Source: Craspedostauros australis (lineage: Eukaryota > Bacillariophyta > Bacillariophyceae > Mastogloiales > Achnanthaceae). From it: a stretch of 64,000 bases of DNA. Every line of letters begins with the position of its first letter. Within the stretch, counting starts at the first letter, position 1. Shown one piece after another: positions 29,301-38,655 of this stretch. The translations under genes were made by a program, and so were the position numbers. The stretch lies in assembly GCA_026770025.1 (NCBI GenBank), contig JAMXDE010000019.1, positions 992,001 through 1,056,000 on the forward strand. The letters run 5' to 3'. The notes beneath the pieces were generated by a model that worked only from the letters and a program-made list of their open reading frames with translations, was not told the origin of the DNA and searched no databases.

Positions 29301-31586
29301 GGAGACTTGCTGATCCGGATTGGTCGCCAGGAAATTCACGTTCGCGAATATATCCTGGATCTCCTTCACGTAGGATCCCAGGTCCTGTCTGCTGGGGTTG
29401 AAGTCGTGTACCCTCTTCATCAGAGAGTCGACCTCCATTCCTCGGATCCAGTCGTTATCGTAGGTATTGAGGAGTTCATTCCAGAATAGGATACCATCCT
29501 CGGTGAGGAGTCCTCTGGTGGCGAGTCCATGTGCTGGGCCGCCGGCGAAGACGGAGTATAGTCCCGCGAATAGGGTCCTGACGTCGCTCGCGACCTGTTC
29601 TGGTGAGGTGGTTGTTGGCACACCTGTCACCGGGTCGATGTGGTCCTTGATCGCATGGATTCCTTGGGAATGGTATCGGTGCCGGAACTGGTCGTTGATC
29701 AGGTACGCCATGTCGTTTCCCAGGAGGTGGGCATGAATTTGGTGTTTCACCACTTGGAAGGATGCCGCATCACTCGTGAATTTGACGGAGTCGGGGATGG
29801 GGCGTCGCTTCGTTAGCTTGGCCTGGGCGGCTGGTGGTTTGCCGCGGGTGGGTCCACGATGGGGTGTATACCCGGGATCGTGTTGCCCGTGTGGGGTGTT
29901 CGGGCCCATGTTGCGTGGGTCATGTCTTCCGAGACCTCCATTGGGATTGGTTGGGCGGTATCCATACGCGGGTGGTCGTGGTGGATACCCGGGGTGAGGG
30001 TGTCCAACGGGGTTGAAGGCTCCTTGTGGCATTGGAAAACCTCCGGCTCCATGGGGAAAATGGCCCATGGGGATAGGGATTCCAATGGGCGGGAATCCTC
30101 CTGGGTGGGTTCCGTGGTACATCGGAAGCGGTGGGCCATGAGGGAATTGGTTTCCCATGTTAGGGGGATGCCCATACGGGTTGCCGCCGTGGTGTCCATG
30201 GTTAATTGGAGGTCCATGGTTGTCACGATGTGGACGGCTTGTCCCATGGTTCGCGGGTGGGTTGCTGGCAGGGTTTCGGTTCACGGGTTTGTGCCCGTTG
30301 TTGCCTCGATAGTTACTCACGCCATGTGAGGCTGGTGTATCCGCGGTACCGTGGTAGGGATGCGGGTTCCGATCGTAGGGTGGGCGGTTCCCGTCGTTCT
30401 CTGGGTAGTTCATCCGGGGTGGGTTGGTACCTCCTGGGCCTCCGGCGGTCGTTTCGGGGGCGAAGGTTACTACCTTGGCGCCGGTGGGGTTGCGGTTGTA
30501 ATCGCCGATCGTCGCGGGGTCTACGTTGGGGAAGAGTCGGTTCCGTCCCGTGGGGCCGCGGTTGTCGGGTACGTCTACGGTATCGTCGTTACCAGGGTGT
30601 TGGTCGTAGTCGGTGCCTGGTTCGGTATCTTCGTTGGGCGGAGTGGTGCCACGGGTGTCGATGATCACTGGTGACGTGTTTTGTGATCCTTGCTTGGCGA
30701 TGCTGGAGAGTTGGGTTTCGTTCTGGAAGTTGGGTGGGGTACGGTGCGGTGTATTCCCACCAAGCATGAGGGAGAGCCCAGATGGGGTTCCTCCTGGGTG
30801 GCTGTCGTTGTCGCGTCCGGTTCTATGGGTAGATGCTTCTGACCCAGATGAGATGCTGGTTGCGGATGCGTTGGAGAGTGCTTTCTTGTGTTCCCCGATG
30901 GCATTCAACCAGGCTTGGTTGTGATGGCGTTTGCCGCATCGCTCGGAACGGCAGAAGTCTGCCATGGCTTTGGCAGTGGTGTCCGTGTCGGTGAACATCG
31001 CGTCAAGGGTGGATTCGAGAGTGGATTCCTCTTCAACTTCGATGGATCTGATCCATTCTCCGATGTGGTAGATGAGGAGTCCTGTCTCGTAGTTCCTTGC
31101 GACGTCGTCCGGGTGCTTGAGGTTGAACATGATTAATGCCGGGTTCATGTCGGTGGCTTCTTCATGGATGGTGATCAGCAGTTGGGAGATGGTCTTCTCT
31201 TCCGCGAGGGTCTTGGCTGGAAAGAGATCAAAGATCATGGCGGTTTCGATGCTGATCCGGAACTCCTGTTTGAGTTCCGTGAACGCGTCCCAGGTAGTCT
31301 TGTGGACATGGCGCACGACTTCGGTTTCGTTGGTTCTTTCCTTTCGGTTCCATGCATCCACGATGATGGGGTGTCGGAAGGTGACCTCGATGAAGTCGAC
31401 TCCGATCTCTGTGAAGGAGAGCGAAGATGGCCCGGCCGTTGGGTAGCCTGGCGTGCCATCAAGGATGGCAGAGAGGCTTGGGTCCTTTGGGTCCGCGGGA
31501 AGGGTCTCGAAGGCTTCGGTCCTGTCTCCTGGGCTCCTCTTGGGAGGTGGCCGGTTGGAGGCTTGGAGGCGTTGGGTGACGGTCAT
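26250..31586 (-). CDS. Element I ORF1: Gag, aspartic protease and integrase
   Basis: 1778 residues from an ATG only 45 bases inside the 5' LTR. Residues 1-240 form a folded-looking N-terminal extension. 250-590 is Pro/Gly/Asn/His-rich. The Gag core is about 600-880 (LFWNELLNTYDNDWIRGM, MKRVHDFNPSRQDLGSYVKE, QRRTLLNHLIGC); no zinc knuckle found. The protease has DGGAQ with Asp at about 1034. A polar linker of roughly 430 residues follows. The integrase region (about 1480-1778) begins LHKIRPYLGYLPTHVIKQTL, where other Copia elements have the HHCC zinc finger; no such Cys pairs are present. The DDE triad is visible: ATDTIFSN, FHSDNAKEQ and NPAEHNAI, last spacing about 35. This integrase type matches diatom CoDi-like elements as I recall them. 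Confidence 0.93.
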   Translation of the reverse strand: MTVTQRLQASNRPPPKRSPGDRTEAFETLPADPKDPSLSAILDGTPGYPTAGPSSLSFTEIGVDFIEVTFRHPIIVDAWNRKERTNETEVVRHVHKTTWDAFTELKQEFRISIETAMIFDLFPAKTLAEEKTISQLLITIHEEATDMNPALIMFNLKHPDDVARNYETGLLIYHIGEWIRSIEVEEESTLESTLDAMFTDTDTTAKAMADFCRSERCGKRHHNQAWLNAIGEHKKALSNASATSISSGSEASTHRTGRDNDSHPGGTPSGLSLMLGGNTPHRTPPNFQNETQLSSIAKQGSQNTSPVIIDTRGTTPPNEDTEPGTDYDQHPGNDDTVDVPDNRGPTGRNRLFPNVDPATIGDYNRNPTGAKVVTFAPETTAGGPGGTNPPRMNYPENDGNRPPYDRNPHPYHGTADTPASHGVSNYRGNNGHKPVNRNPASNPPANHGTSRPHRDNHGPPINHGHHGGNPYGHPPNMGNQFPHGPPLPMYHGTHPGGFPPIGIPIPMGHFPHGAGGFPMPQGAFNPVGHPHPGYPPRPPAYGYRPTNPNGGLGRHDPRNMGPNTPHGQHDPGYTPHRGPTRGKPPAAQAKLTKRRPIPDSVKFTSDAASFQVVKHQIHAHLLGNDMAYLINDQFRHRYHSQGIHAIKDHIDPVTGVPTTTSPEQVASDVRTLFAGLYSVFAGGPAHGLATRGLLTEDGILFWNELLNTYDNDWIRGMEVDSLMKRVHDFNPSRQDLGSYVKEIQDIFANVNFLATNPDQQVSDAQQRRTLLNHLIGCDDINVRTMVRSIERSPDMQSMGATCMYLISESARDNAVANNQRGSRSGKRRIFKATAETNQDQGESNTEMVINAISKKLQEDPTFISQEVFDGLPEKVRRVIMKLRSSLRWACRNNDRNGSGFTRVEGKKEQEELQPPASVKPPEKGEETKPHKQYGGVTHANLARYTTGSTEGTDSQDENGSDLSSIDASELAKFLVDYGGHEENGNDRLVKMITMSDSSGATSPVDPPESKQRRSVPEQLINLATFSPQTYAVCDGGAQCCVIGNKDRVWKIDYIYPHRTYNIVGAVASTMRKNNLAVVDASIKARTREGNEVILRIYEAALNVDSRVTLLSDHQIRASGAVLDTVSSEHRASFATPGTGRQCLMPDEDTTINLEMRDALMTFDVFPIMEDDEDLPTYDITPKQGWNPSDHQGGHVCNVPMGCYLTRDPIGGDKVVDWNDQPDAPHDAGAIDSSAHNASKDPMEPGTRQAKDGIPDNPMEGREPMEPNARHPDDHITGDLNRVHQEYPKVDAFLDTLSLEELIGMSHAIDTVTFAKSATDTAISIQGTLFDMVDNLSAGDIDHLYRELGIDREANVVGTDQKGYTESTNVPSTKVSDPDDEADSVISSLHSVGSEPAFRRNRETFRIPNEIGVTKATRVDTHRGDPRSAPEYHRHTKGENPAGIDDPGKDNPMDTMDRHPAEAMTEYSHQGFPFRAKWKSIDLHKIRPYLGYLPTHVIKQTLARTTQLMRAVITYPMRRHKKSRFEWMRRQRIREIVATDTIFSNVKSFGDGYSMAQIFYGTSSHMINAYGLKKKEGVFVAFQDFIRTEGAPWAFHSDNAKEQTGEKVLKLLRDLHIKSRLTEPHNQQQNPAEHNAILYMKRCVTTLIDRTGAPPKAWFHAFRYMCYVHNHTSDPSLRYAIPYTVRHGETVDISALLTFQFYEKVLYHDPNATFPNSKEKSGYWLGVAESHGDFLTYHVLDDESRRVLVRSVVRPFRKGINNNRRVTFDQDMDPEADNP

Positions 31587-31616
31587 CTTGCAGAGGTCTA
31601 GGAGCTTGACAATCTT

Positions 31617-31631
31617 TTGCGACTGTTAATC
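31617..31631 (-). other. Expected primer-binding position of element I
   Basis: The bases next to the 5' LTR read GATTAACAGTCGCAA on minus. They do not resemble the usual TGGT start of Copia sites or the GGTAGCTGCGAGTGG of elements A and C. The primer is unknown. Confidence 0.4.
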
Positions 31632-32159
31632 TAATAGAGCCCAAATGTAATGGCTGTTGTCTTGTTGGCTGTTCTTTAGCTGTAGGCAGAGGCTTGACTG
31701 GCAAGCGATCCGGACGAGAGTCTTCTGTTCCACAAGTAGTCAATTTAGAATACTGGTAGATGGTGAAGAAACGTGCGGATTATGAGATTAGTGCTATGGT
31801 TCTTCTCTTCAAGGGGAATCTCCTGTGATGTCCTGTATGACAATGTGTGTGGGTTGTGTAGCCCAAGTACCGTGGGTCAAGATCCGTCGTCTGGGTTCTG
31901 TGAGAGACAATGGGCGATGATGCTCGTTGTTGTGGCTTTAGTTCCGTGCGTCGGTGGTTTGGCGATGGAAGGTGTCAGAAGCTTGGTTATCGGAACCCCA
32001 TTGGTTCCCTGACACGAATTCCGAAGATCCGCTTCAAGGTTCTGGATCTGTCTCCAAACGTGGGGTTCAGCGAAATGTCTGTTCGACCAACTGGAATGCA
32101 GGCGAGTCGGATGATTCGTAGTCTCTCTCACTAAGGTGGTTACTAGTTTAGCTCTATTA
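31632..32159 (-). repeat. 5' LTR of element I
   Basis: 528 bases, one apparent difference from 20331-20858. The outer end TAATAGAGC is fused to the glycosyltransferase exon, whose frame runs a few codons into the LTR and stops at 32143. Confidence 0.95.
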
Positions 32160-32164
32160 AGTGG

Positions 32165-32802
32165 TGCGAGAATGTGAAGTTGGTGATGGCGCACACAGCC
32201 GTCTTGATGATCGCACCAGTAGTCGTACTGTTGGCAGAAGGTAACCTGTCGGATTGTGCATCTGCACCTGCCATGGCATTAGCAAGCATATTCGCATGCC
32301 TGGCTGCATCGGTGTCATCCCTTCCACTGTCCTGCTTGTTGCTTCGCCATGCTTCGTGGAAGTTCTGAGACTTGCTGCCAAAGACAGCATCAGTGTCGTA
32401 GGTTGACGAGTGGTCGGTAATCTGGAATCTGTGTGGAATGTTGGCGTTGAAGATGTTGCAGCTGTGCTTCGGTGGACTGATCGCAAGTGAATCCGTGAGA
32501 TTTGCTTCGGTCGGCCATTGCAGCATGAACTCGGGAAAGTCTCTCAGCATTTCCGCAGCAGCAATCGGAGGCCGGCTTTGTGGCGATCTGCTGTCGCTGC
32601 GATCGGAGGCTGTCGTCGTGAAAAAGAAACCGCTCGGCTCATCAACAAAGGACTGCGGCACGAGGATGGCTTGCCGCAAGCTCGTCAATACCAGAACCAC
32701 AACGGCGGCATGAGAATGGATTTCACGAAGTGCTCCTACCCAGAGCGTATCACCATGGAACAGTTGTAAACATGAATCCGATCGAAATGGCAGCAAGCAC
32801 AC
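32165..32802 (-). pseudogene. GT61-type glycosyltransferase, N-terminal part (gene split by element I)
   Basis: N-terminal half of the gene continued at 19415-20330. It contains HSHAAVVVLVLTSLRQAILV, a possible signal anchor of a type II Golgi protein, then a Ser/Arg stretch and the lumenal start (HRFQITDHSSTYDTDAVFG, KTAVCAITNFTFSHH). The frame follows a TAG at 32805-32803 and begins with GTG. The first in-frame ATG is at 32550, which would drop the anchor. An out-of-frame ATG at 32809 opens MVGVLAAISIGFMF, itself signal-like, so an upstream splice or a sequencing/frameshift error is likely at the 5' end. Insertion point is in codons for SHHF. Upstream bases 32803-33086 are short spacer and promoter. 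Confidence 0.8.
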
Positions 32803-33086
32803 CTACCATACGTACAAACAGTATTCTTCGCGCGGCCTGCATACTACGAGCTGTGTGGACGGAGGAGCTTGGCAGGTTGCAATGTATTCTATTACATGTG
32901 CTTCTGTGAAGACGCTATCATGTATCGTATGATGGAGTAGATTGTTCATTCTTCAATCCTCAGACTTCGATGGCATCCTTCATCCCATGGTCAAGGATTG
33001 TTCCACGGTTTGGTGATAGACCAACATCTGCCTTCATTGTTGCTACAGGAGCTGGATGCACGAGTATCCGTACTCATTGAGTGGTC

Positions 33087-36000
33087 TCATTCAGAGCTCT
33101 TCGGCGACTTGCTTGATTTGGATGACTTGGGGGACTTGGTCTTGCTCTCCTTTGATGACTTGTCCGATTTGTATGATTTCGCCCCCTTCGTGCTGCGCAT
33201 GTGAGATGGTTGGGAGGAAGGGAAGGACGACAGCGTGGACGACGGTGTGGATGACGGCGCGGATGGCGGCATCTTCGAGTTGCCGTTGCAGAATTCCAGT
33301 GAACCCATGAAGTACTCAAAATCACCCTCGTAGAGAGGAGGGGGATTATCACCGACAACAGCACTCGCCGTTCCCGTAAAGATAGTGAATGGACAATTGT
33401 TGCAATCAATCCAGTCTGGAGGGATGGGAATGATGGTGTTCGAGAATTCATTCCCTGCTTTTGTTAGTGTATCGATACGGATGGAGATCACGTCGTCGCT
33501 TTGGGACAAAGCCAAAGGTTGGTCGAATGGAATCACGTCTGTGAATTCACCATTACCTCTGGCCTCGATCGTTCCCGATGCAATTTCTGTCCAATTCCCA
33601 GGTGCATCCCAAGTACTTGGACGGTAGAAGATTGCGAAATTTTGGTTCCCCGTCGATGGCAGGACAAGCCTCATGCCTGTGATGTCGACACTACCCTGAA
33701 TCTGAATGTCGTGTCGCACTGAAGCGACCGTGTCGTCAAAGAAGCCTCTTGGGAGACCTGCTGTTTTTGCGTCGCGGCAGGTGTCTGTTGGTGCCTGTGT
33801 GGGGCCTGCGGATGGCTGGATTGTTGGCGATGTTGTCGTAGTGGGGGAAGCAGATCCAGTTGGCATCTCGGTGCTCGAATCCCGACAGAATTCGAGGATG
33901 CCGAAGAAGAAGGGGAACTCATCGCGGAAATTGGGCGGGTTGTTTCCAACTTCGAGGCTACCTTGTCCGCTGAATACCTCGAATGGGCAGTCTGGGCAGT
34001 TGACAAAGAACTCTGGGATCACACGCGGAGATGATGAGGTAATAGTCCTCAACCTGTCGGCCATGTCAATGCGGAAGGATACAATGTCATCATCCGCAGA
34101 CACCACCACGGGCTGATCAAATATGAGGGAAGGGGTGAAGCCAGACGAGTCCGTTTCTCCGTTGTTTCCTGATGCAATCTGAGTCCAGTCGCCATCGGCA
34201 TCCCAGGCGCTTGGACGGAAGAAGATCGTGTATGGCATGTTGGTGAATTCAGGAGCCACGACGATCTTGATGGCGGTGAATTCGATGCTGTCCAGTATGC
34301 GAACATCGAATCTGAATGACTCAATGCGCTCATCGAAGCGAGAGGCGGCGATCGCTGTCGAATCCCACGTGCCACAAATTCCGGTTGGGACAGACGAGGG
34401 GGTCACACTCGGAACATTCGATGGAGGCGATGACATTGATGGTGCCACAGAAACGGATGGTGTCACGGTTGGTGATCGACTGAGATCGACTTTCACGCTC
34501 ACCGTCGCACACATGGGTGTGGTCGAGTCATCATCGATGTTGGATACCGAAATAACGATCCCATCCAGCAAAGACGACTGGGCATCAATTCTGTACGATG
34601 GTTCTGTCAGGTCCAGGATGGCCTCCAGATCGGAGAATCGAGTCTCGGTGCTGTGGTCTTGTGCCCTTGTCACGAGGACCTGATCCCTGCCCAGTGGAGA
34701 ATCGGCGTTGAAGCCGATGGCTCTGTTGAAGGCGATGTAGTAGTTCAATTCACTCTCAGGATCGTCAATTCGGATGATGACGTCGAAGCTGGTGTCAGCG
34801 GGGTCATAATCGACCACTCCGCAGAGCCTTCCCTCAAAGTCGATGTCTTGACCTCCGGTGAGCAATGTGGTCTGATCGGAGTACCACCCCATCACCCAGC
34901 TCTTGGCACCTATGTGTGGTGGAGGGGCAGGCACATGGGTAATTGTATTGAAGGGGTGGGTTTGCAGCAAGAACATGAGGGCGTGAAATGATTTGGCGCG
35001 GACGTAAGAACGAAACGATGGAGAAGGGAATGATTGGTGAGACAGTGTACGTAGAGTGTCGCATCGCATCGCATATGATGAGGTGACACGACTCCTCCTG
35101 CAACGGAATCATTTGGGCCCTGGCTCTCCACAAGGCGATGGCGCCGTAGCACTTACCGTTGTACCCTCTCTTATTGTTCAGAGTTTCATTAAAAAATGGA
35201 CTAAAAACTGCTCCGCCCATCGCGCCGCTGCGGAATAATAGTCGATGTTGGGGTCGGAATCCATTGACCGGAGGACGTCAACAACGAGGAAGAGGATACA
35301 CGAAGACGGAGGTTAGATGGACTTTGAACGATAAACAGGTTTCCTGTCATGTGATGAGGACCAGAACATAGCAGACGCGTCCAATGTGCTCTCTCCGGAG
35401 TTTGATTGTGTGCGTTCTTGTGTCCGGTTGTCCATCCGTCCACAAAGATTGATGCAGAATGTCACAGATCGCCTCCAACCTCTCTCTCTGTCTCTGCTGG
35501 CGCATTGACTGTGCTTACCTGCGATCTCCGAACTCTTCCCCGTTCCGATTGGAAGTGCCAAGCCCAAAGTTGCGACCGAGTCCGCTGATGATGAAGCGTA
35601 GGTTGGCCGCCCAGTGCGTGCCTGGATAGTTTCTGATACCGTTGTACACGCTGATCTTATCGCTGAAATAAGAGTACGCTGTGAATCAGTGGTGTGTCGG
35701 TTACATCGTTGCGCGCGCGTTGATAATCGAGAGAGTTTGATTCGCACGGAAGAAAGATGATATTACACGCTGGAGTGAGATGAGTTAGATAGGAGGATGA
35801 TCACGGGTCGAGCTCGTCACGATACCAGTGCGTACTGTTGATGAGGAAGATACAAGTTGTGTGGTCCTTGTTGGCACTTACAGGTCCAACCAGTTCCAAA
35901 GTCATCCAACCCGAACGGAACCAGGATCAAGAAGAAATCAAAGTCATCATAGATCTTCACCTCCTGCTTCAGATATTGCGAGATGAGATTATCAACTGTT

Positions 36001-36911
36001 GTTGCCCGGAGAGTGGTGGGATCAAGGTCAGGGGGAAACTCAACTGTCAAAATCCCATCATCTGTCCCATTCGTCGGCATGGGGGAGAGCCTCAGCTTGT
36101 CAAAAGACATGGCCGCGAACTGGTCGGTGAAGTTGGGCTGAGCGCCGAAGATCTCGTCTTTGATGAGGGACTTGGGAACTGTGTAGTTGGTTTGGAAGAC
36201 GACCTGGATGAGGAGGAACTTCTTGTCGCCAGAACCAAAGACATCAGGAGTGGTCAGAGAACGACCATGTCCATGCCCATCGCTTTGTTCGCTTGGTTGA
36301 CGATTCTCGATCTTCATGTCATTGACGGTCGTCAAGTCCGGAAGCTTCAAGGAGAAGTCGGTGACATCGATGATGACGTTCTCCAGAAACAACGTGGACT
36401 TGGAAGAGGAAAATGGCCACGCACGGTGGTTCTTAGCCCATTCCGGCGTCAGTCCTTCGATGGCCAAATGCACAGGCCCATGTTCTTCCTCATCGGAGCC
36501 TTGGAGCATGCAAGATAAGTCAGTTGTATCCGTTCCGTCGGCAGCGCCAATGATACGTGCCGAGACGAGGCAGGGCTCCTGTAAGATTCAGTTGTTGGTT
36601 GTGTGATGAAGGACGTGACGCGACGTGATGTGATGTGACGCGTTGCGATGTAGAATACAAGGTGCAGAATGATGGTTGAGTTGAGGATGAGGTCATTGAA
36701 TTGGATGCACGTACGCGTATGTCTGTGGATGCGGATGCGGCAAGGCGAGAATGCCAGCAAAGAAGGAGCCCCCACACGTCGAGACAGCAGCGACAGTTGC
36801 CATCTTGCTCGTACTCACCGTCAACTTTGACATCGGGGATGCCGCTGCCGTAGCGGCAAGCGCCGCAAGCACCACAGCAGCAAGGATTCGTTGGTAGAAG
36901 TGAGAATGCAT
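33087..36911 (-). CDS. Secreted M11 (gametolysin) metalloprotease homologue with lost zinc site; five exons
   Basis: Exons on minus: 36911-36819, 36578-35882, 35678-35519, 35227-35157 and 34909-33087. All introns are GT-AG, phases match, and the total is 2844 bases (947 residues). Residues 1-25 are a signal peptide (QRILAAVVLAALAATAAASP). The M11 region is about 90-510: KKFLLIQVVFQTNYTVP, FTDQFAAMSFDKLRL, SYSYFSDKISVYNG, GEEFGDRSGAMGG, YNGAKSWVMGWYSD and FNRAIGFNADSP line up with the family. Where active members have HExxHxxGxxH, this protein has SGLGRNFGLGT (295-305): both family His, the Glu and the third His are replaced while NFG is kept. After it come two related beta-rich domains of about 150 residues (about 519-665 and 721-880; FFRPSAWDADGDWTQIASG and FYRPSTWDAPGNWTEIASG; CPDCPF and CNNCPF), joined by P/S/T linkers, then a KSSKSSKSPKSS tail. 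Probably a non-catalytic extracellular or wall protein. Confidence 0.87.
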
Positions 36912-37889
36912 GGCTTTTCGTCATCAACGAGATGAAGGATTTATGAGATGATTTGGAGCACTCGTATTGGCCTGGTATCCACGAGTAGGTGGGTGAGCAG
37001 GAAAGCGCCTGTCGTAGAATAGTAGAGTAGCCACGCGTACGCCGGTGGGTTGCTGCGTATGAGCACGCATACGACTATGAGTTGCTTGCACACGCATCAC
37101 ATGTCATGGGTGGGTGGTACTGGTGGCGAAGTAAATTGGTACTGATGTCGTCAGAACAACCCATTTATGGACTGACCTCTGTTAGGAATTGAGGGTACGA
37201 CTTTGTCGGAATACCCATGATTGCCGCACCTCCCAACATTGTTCGTCACAGCTTTGAATATTATTCGTCACATGTTCTGAGACTATTTGTCACACCTTTA
37301 TATGCCATGTCAATATGACTATGACTAAGGGTACGGACGCGATTGATCCCTGCACTACCGTGAGGAAGATAGCCTGTCCTCCAGTAACGCAAGAACGACA
37401 CCTATGGCAGATCAGGAGGTCCCGATACCAAGCCAACCATGGCAACCATGCAGACAACGACGTCGATCAGAACGGCAAGTCCAATGGGCAGGTGACGCAC
37501 CTTCTTCAGAGGACAGCACGCGCCCCTCCTGCGGACAAGAACATCCGCAGGTTTGGAACATCAGAAAGGGTCAGAACAACCGCAGGTTTGGAACATCACC
37601 AAAGGTGACATCGACCATGAGACGATGGTGTCATGAGATCAACGACGGAAACATGAGATAGGCAAGAGCTCAAGACTGCAGATCCCTACCATGCAAGCGT
37701 AGACAGCTACGACGATGCAGAGACAAGGAAGCAAGAACAGAGCATGATGAATGAAGAGGGAAGCACCTAAGAGACAACAGGATGCCCCGTGTCGCCACCG
37801 TGACAGATGCCTGCCATGAAGACGAAATCGGAAGAGAAAGTGAGATTGTGCTCACAGTTCTAAAACGGTACAGTTTCTAACAGCAGATT
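36912..37889. other. Intergenic region upstream of the M11 gene
   Basis: 978 bases. Near 37240-37300 there are three spaced TTCGTCACA/TTTGTCACA motifs. CGCAGGTTTGGAACATCA occurs twice at 37545-37600. Frames are short; no gene recognised. Part of it must be the M11 promoter. Confidence 0.4.
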
Positions 37890-38655
37890 AGAATTTAGTA
37901 CTAACTATAACCCCGGATTTCCAACAGACATTGAATGCTATTGTGAGGCTATTGGCGAACTCATCTCTCCTATGATCACCTGTAGGCCAGCCATCGCTTT
38001 TCCCATCGTGAAACTCTTGCAATTCTTGGCGAGGCTGGCCATAGATCATTTCGCTGTCGCCAAGCAGGTTTCTCGATATCTCTTCCACACTCCCGCTCAA
38101 GGCATCGCGCTGCATTGCACCGACGCTGTCCCTGCACTACTGCCCATGCCTGTTTCAGCCAAGCAAACACCAGTGCATGATGATGTATTTGGCCATCCAG
38201 CAGAACAACCCAATGTCCTCTAACGGTATGCTGACAGTGATTGGGCCATGGATACTCAGCAACAACAGTCGGTGTCGTCCATCGTTTTCCATCTCGCTGC
38301 TGCTGCCGTTGCATGGAAACCGAGAGTGCAGATCACGGTCGCCATGTCCAGCACAGAGGCTGAACCTCTCTGTGCTTCTGATGCTGGCCACATGGCATTA
38401 TGCATTTGTTGCATCCTTGACAAGCTTGGTGTACTTCAGTGGTGTGGTACAGTGCTGTGTGAGAACAACTGAATTGCGCTCATGATGGCCAACGCACGGC
38501 AGCCCTCGCGTCGCACACGCCACGGCGCCATTCAACATTTTGCTGTTCAACAGTGGGCGGAAAACGACCACATTGCGTTTGCAGAAACTTGTCTGCTTTG
38601 ATCGCTGCCAACATGTCTACCAAGCAGACCTCTCTGCCCCTCTTCATGAGGAACT
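37890..38655 (+). pseudogene. Copia pol fragment (end of RT plus RNase H)
   Basis: Broken plus-strand translation across frames: IGELISPMITCRPAIAFPIVKL, LARLAIDHFAVAKQVSRYLFHTPAQGI, then DSDWAMDTQQQQSVSSIVFHLAAAAVAWK, VAMSSTEAEPLCASDAGHMALC, ENN-stop-IALMMANARQPSRRTRH and FAVQQWAENDHIAF. These follow the Copia RT/RNase H order. Frameshifts and stops show it is dead. It is a third lineage, distinct from elements I and A/C. I found no LTRs, so its ends are unknown. Confidence 0.85.

Larger units (their letters stand above)
20331..32159 (-). mobile_element. Element I: full-length 11.8-kb Copia-type LTR retrotransposon
   Basis: Bounded by 528-base LTRs (20331-20858 and 31632-32159) that differ at one base by eye (C/T near 20346/31647). 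AGTGG is duplicated on both sides (20326-20330, 32160-32164). LTRs begin TAATAGAGC and end GCTCTATTA, not TG...CA. Coding is on minus: ORF1 (Gag, protease, integrase) and ORF2 (RT, RNase H, extra tail), overlapping. Domain order integrase before RT is that of Copia/Pseudoviridae. It is large for a Copia element because of an N-terminal Gag extension, a long protease-integrase linker and the tail. It splits a glycosyltransferase gene and is almost certainly young. Confidence 0.95.

Noticed and set aside
20472-32012. Identical 79-codon frames at 20472-20711 and 31773-32012
   Set aside because: LTR sequence of element I, no protein features.
34910-35069. Start of the last M11 exon as an independent 660-residue protein from 35069
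   Set aside because: The first ~53 codons are intron. The acceptor at 34910 restores GAKSWVMGWYSD, which continues the M11 domain from the preceding exon.
35817-36509. A separate 230-residue gene at 35817-36509
   Set aside because: It is the body of M11 exon 2; a GTAAGT donor at 35881 and upstream coding sequence to 36578 show it is part of the spliced gene.
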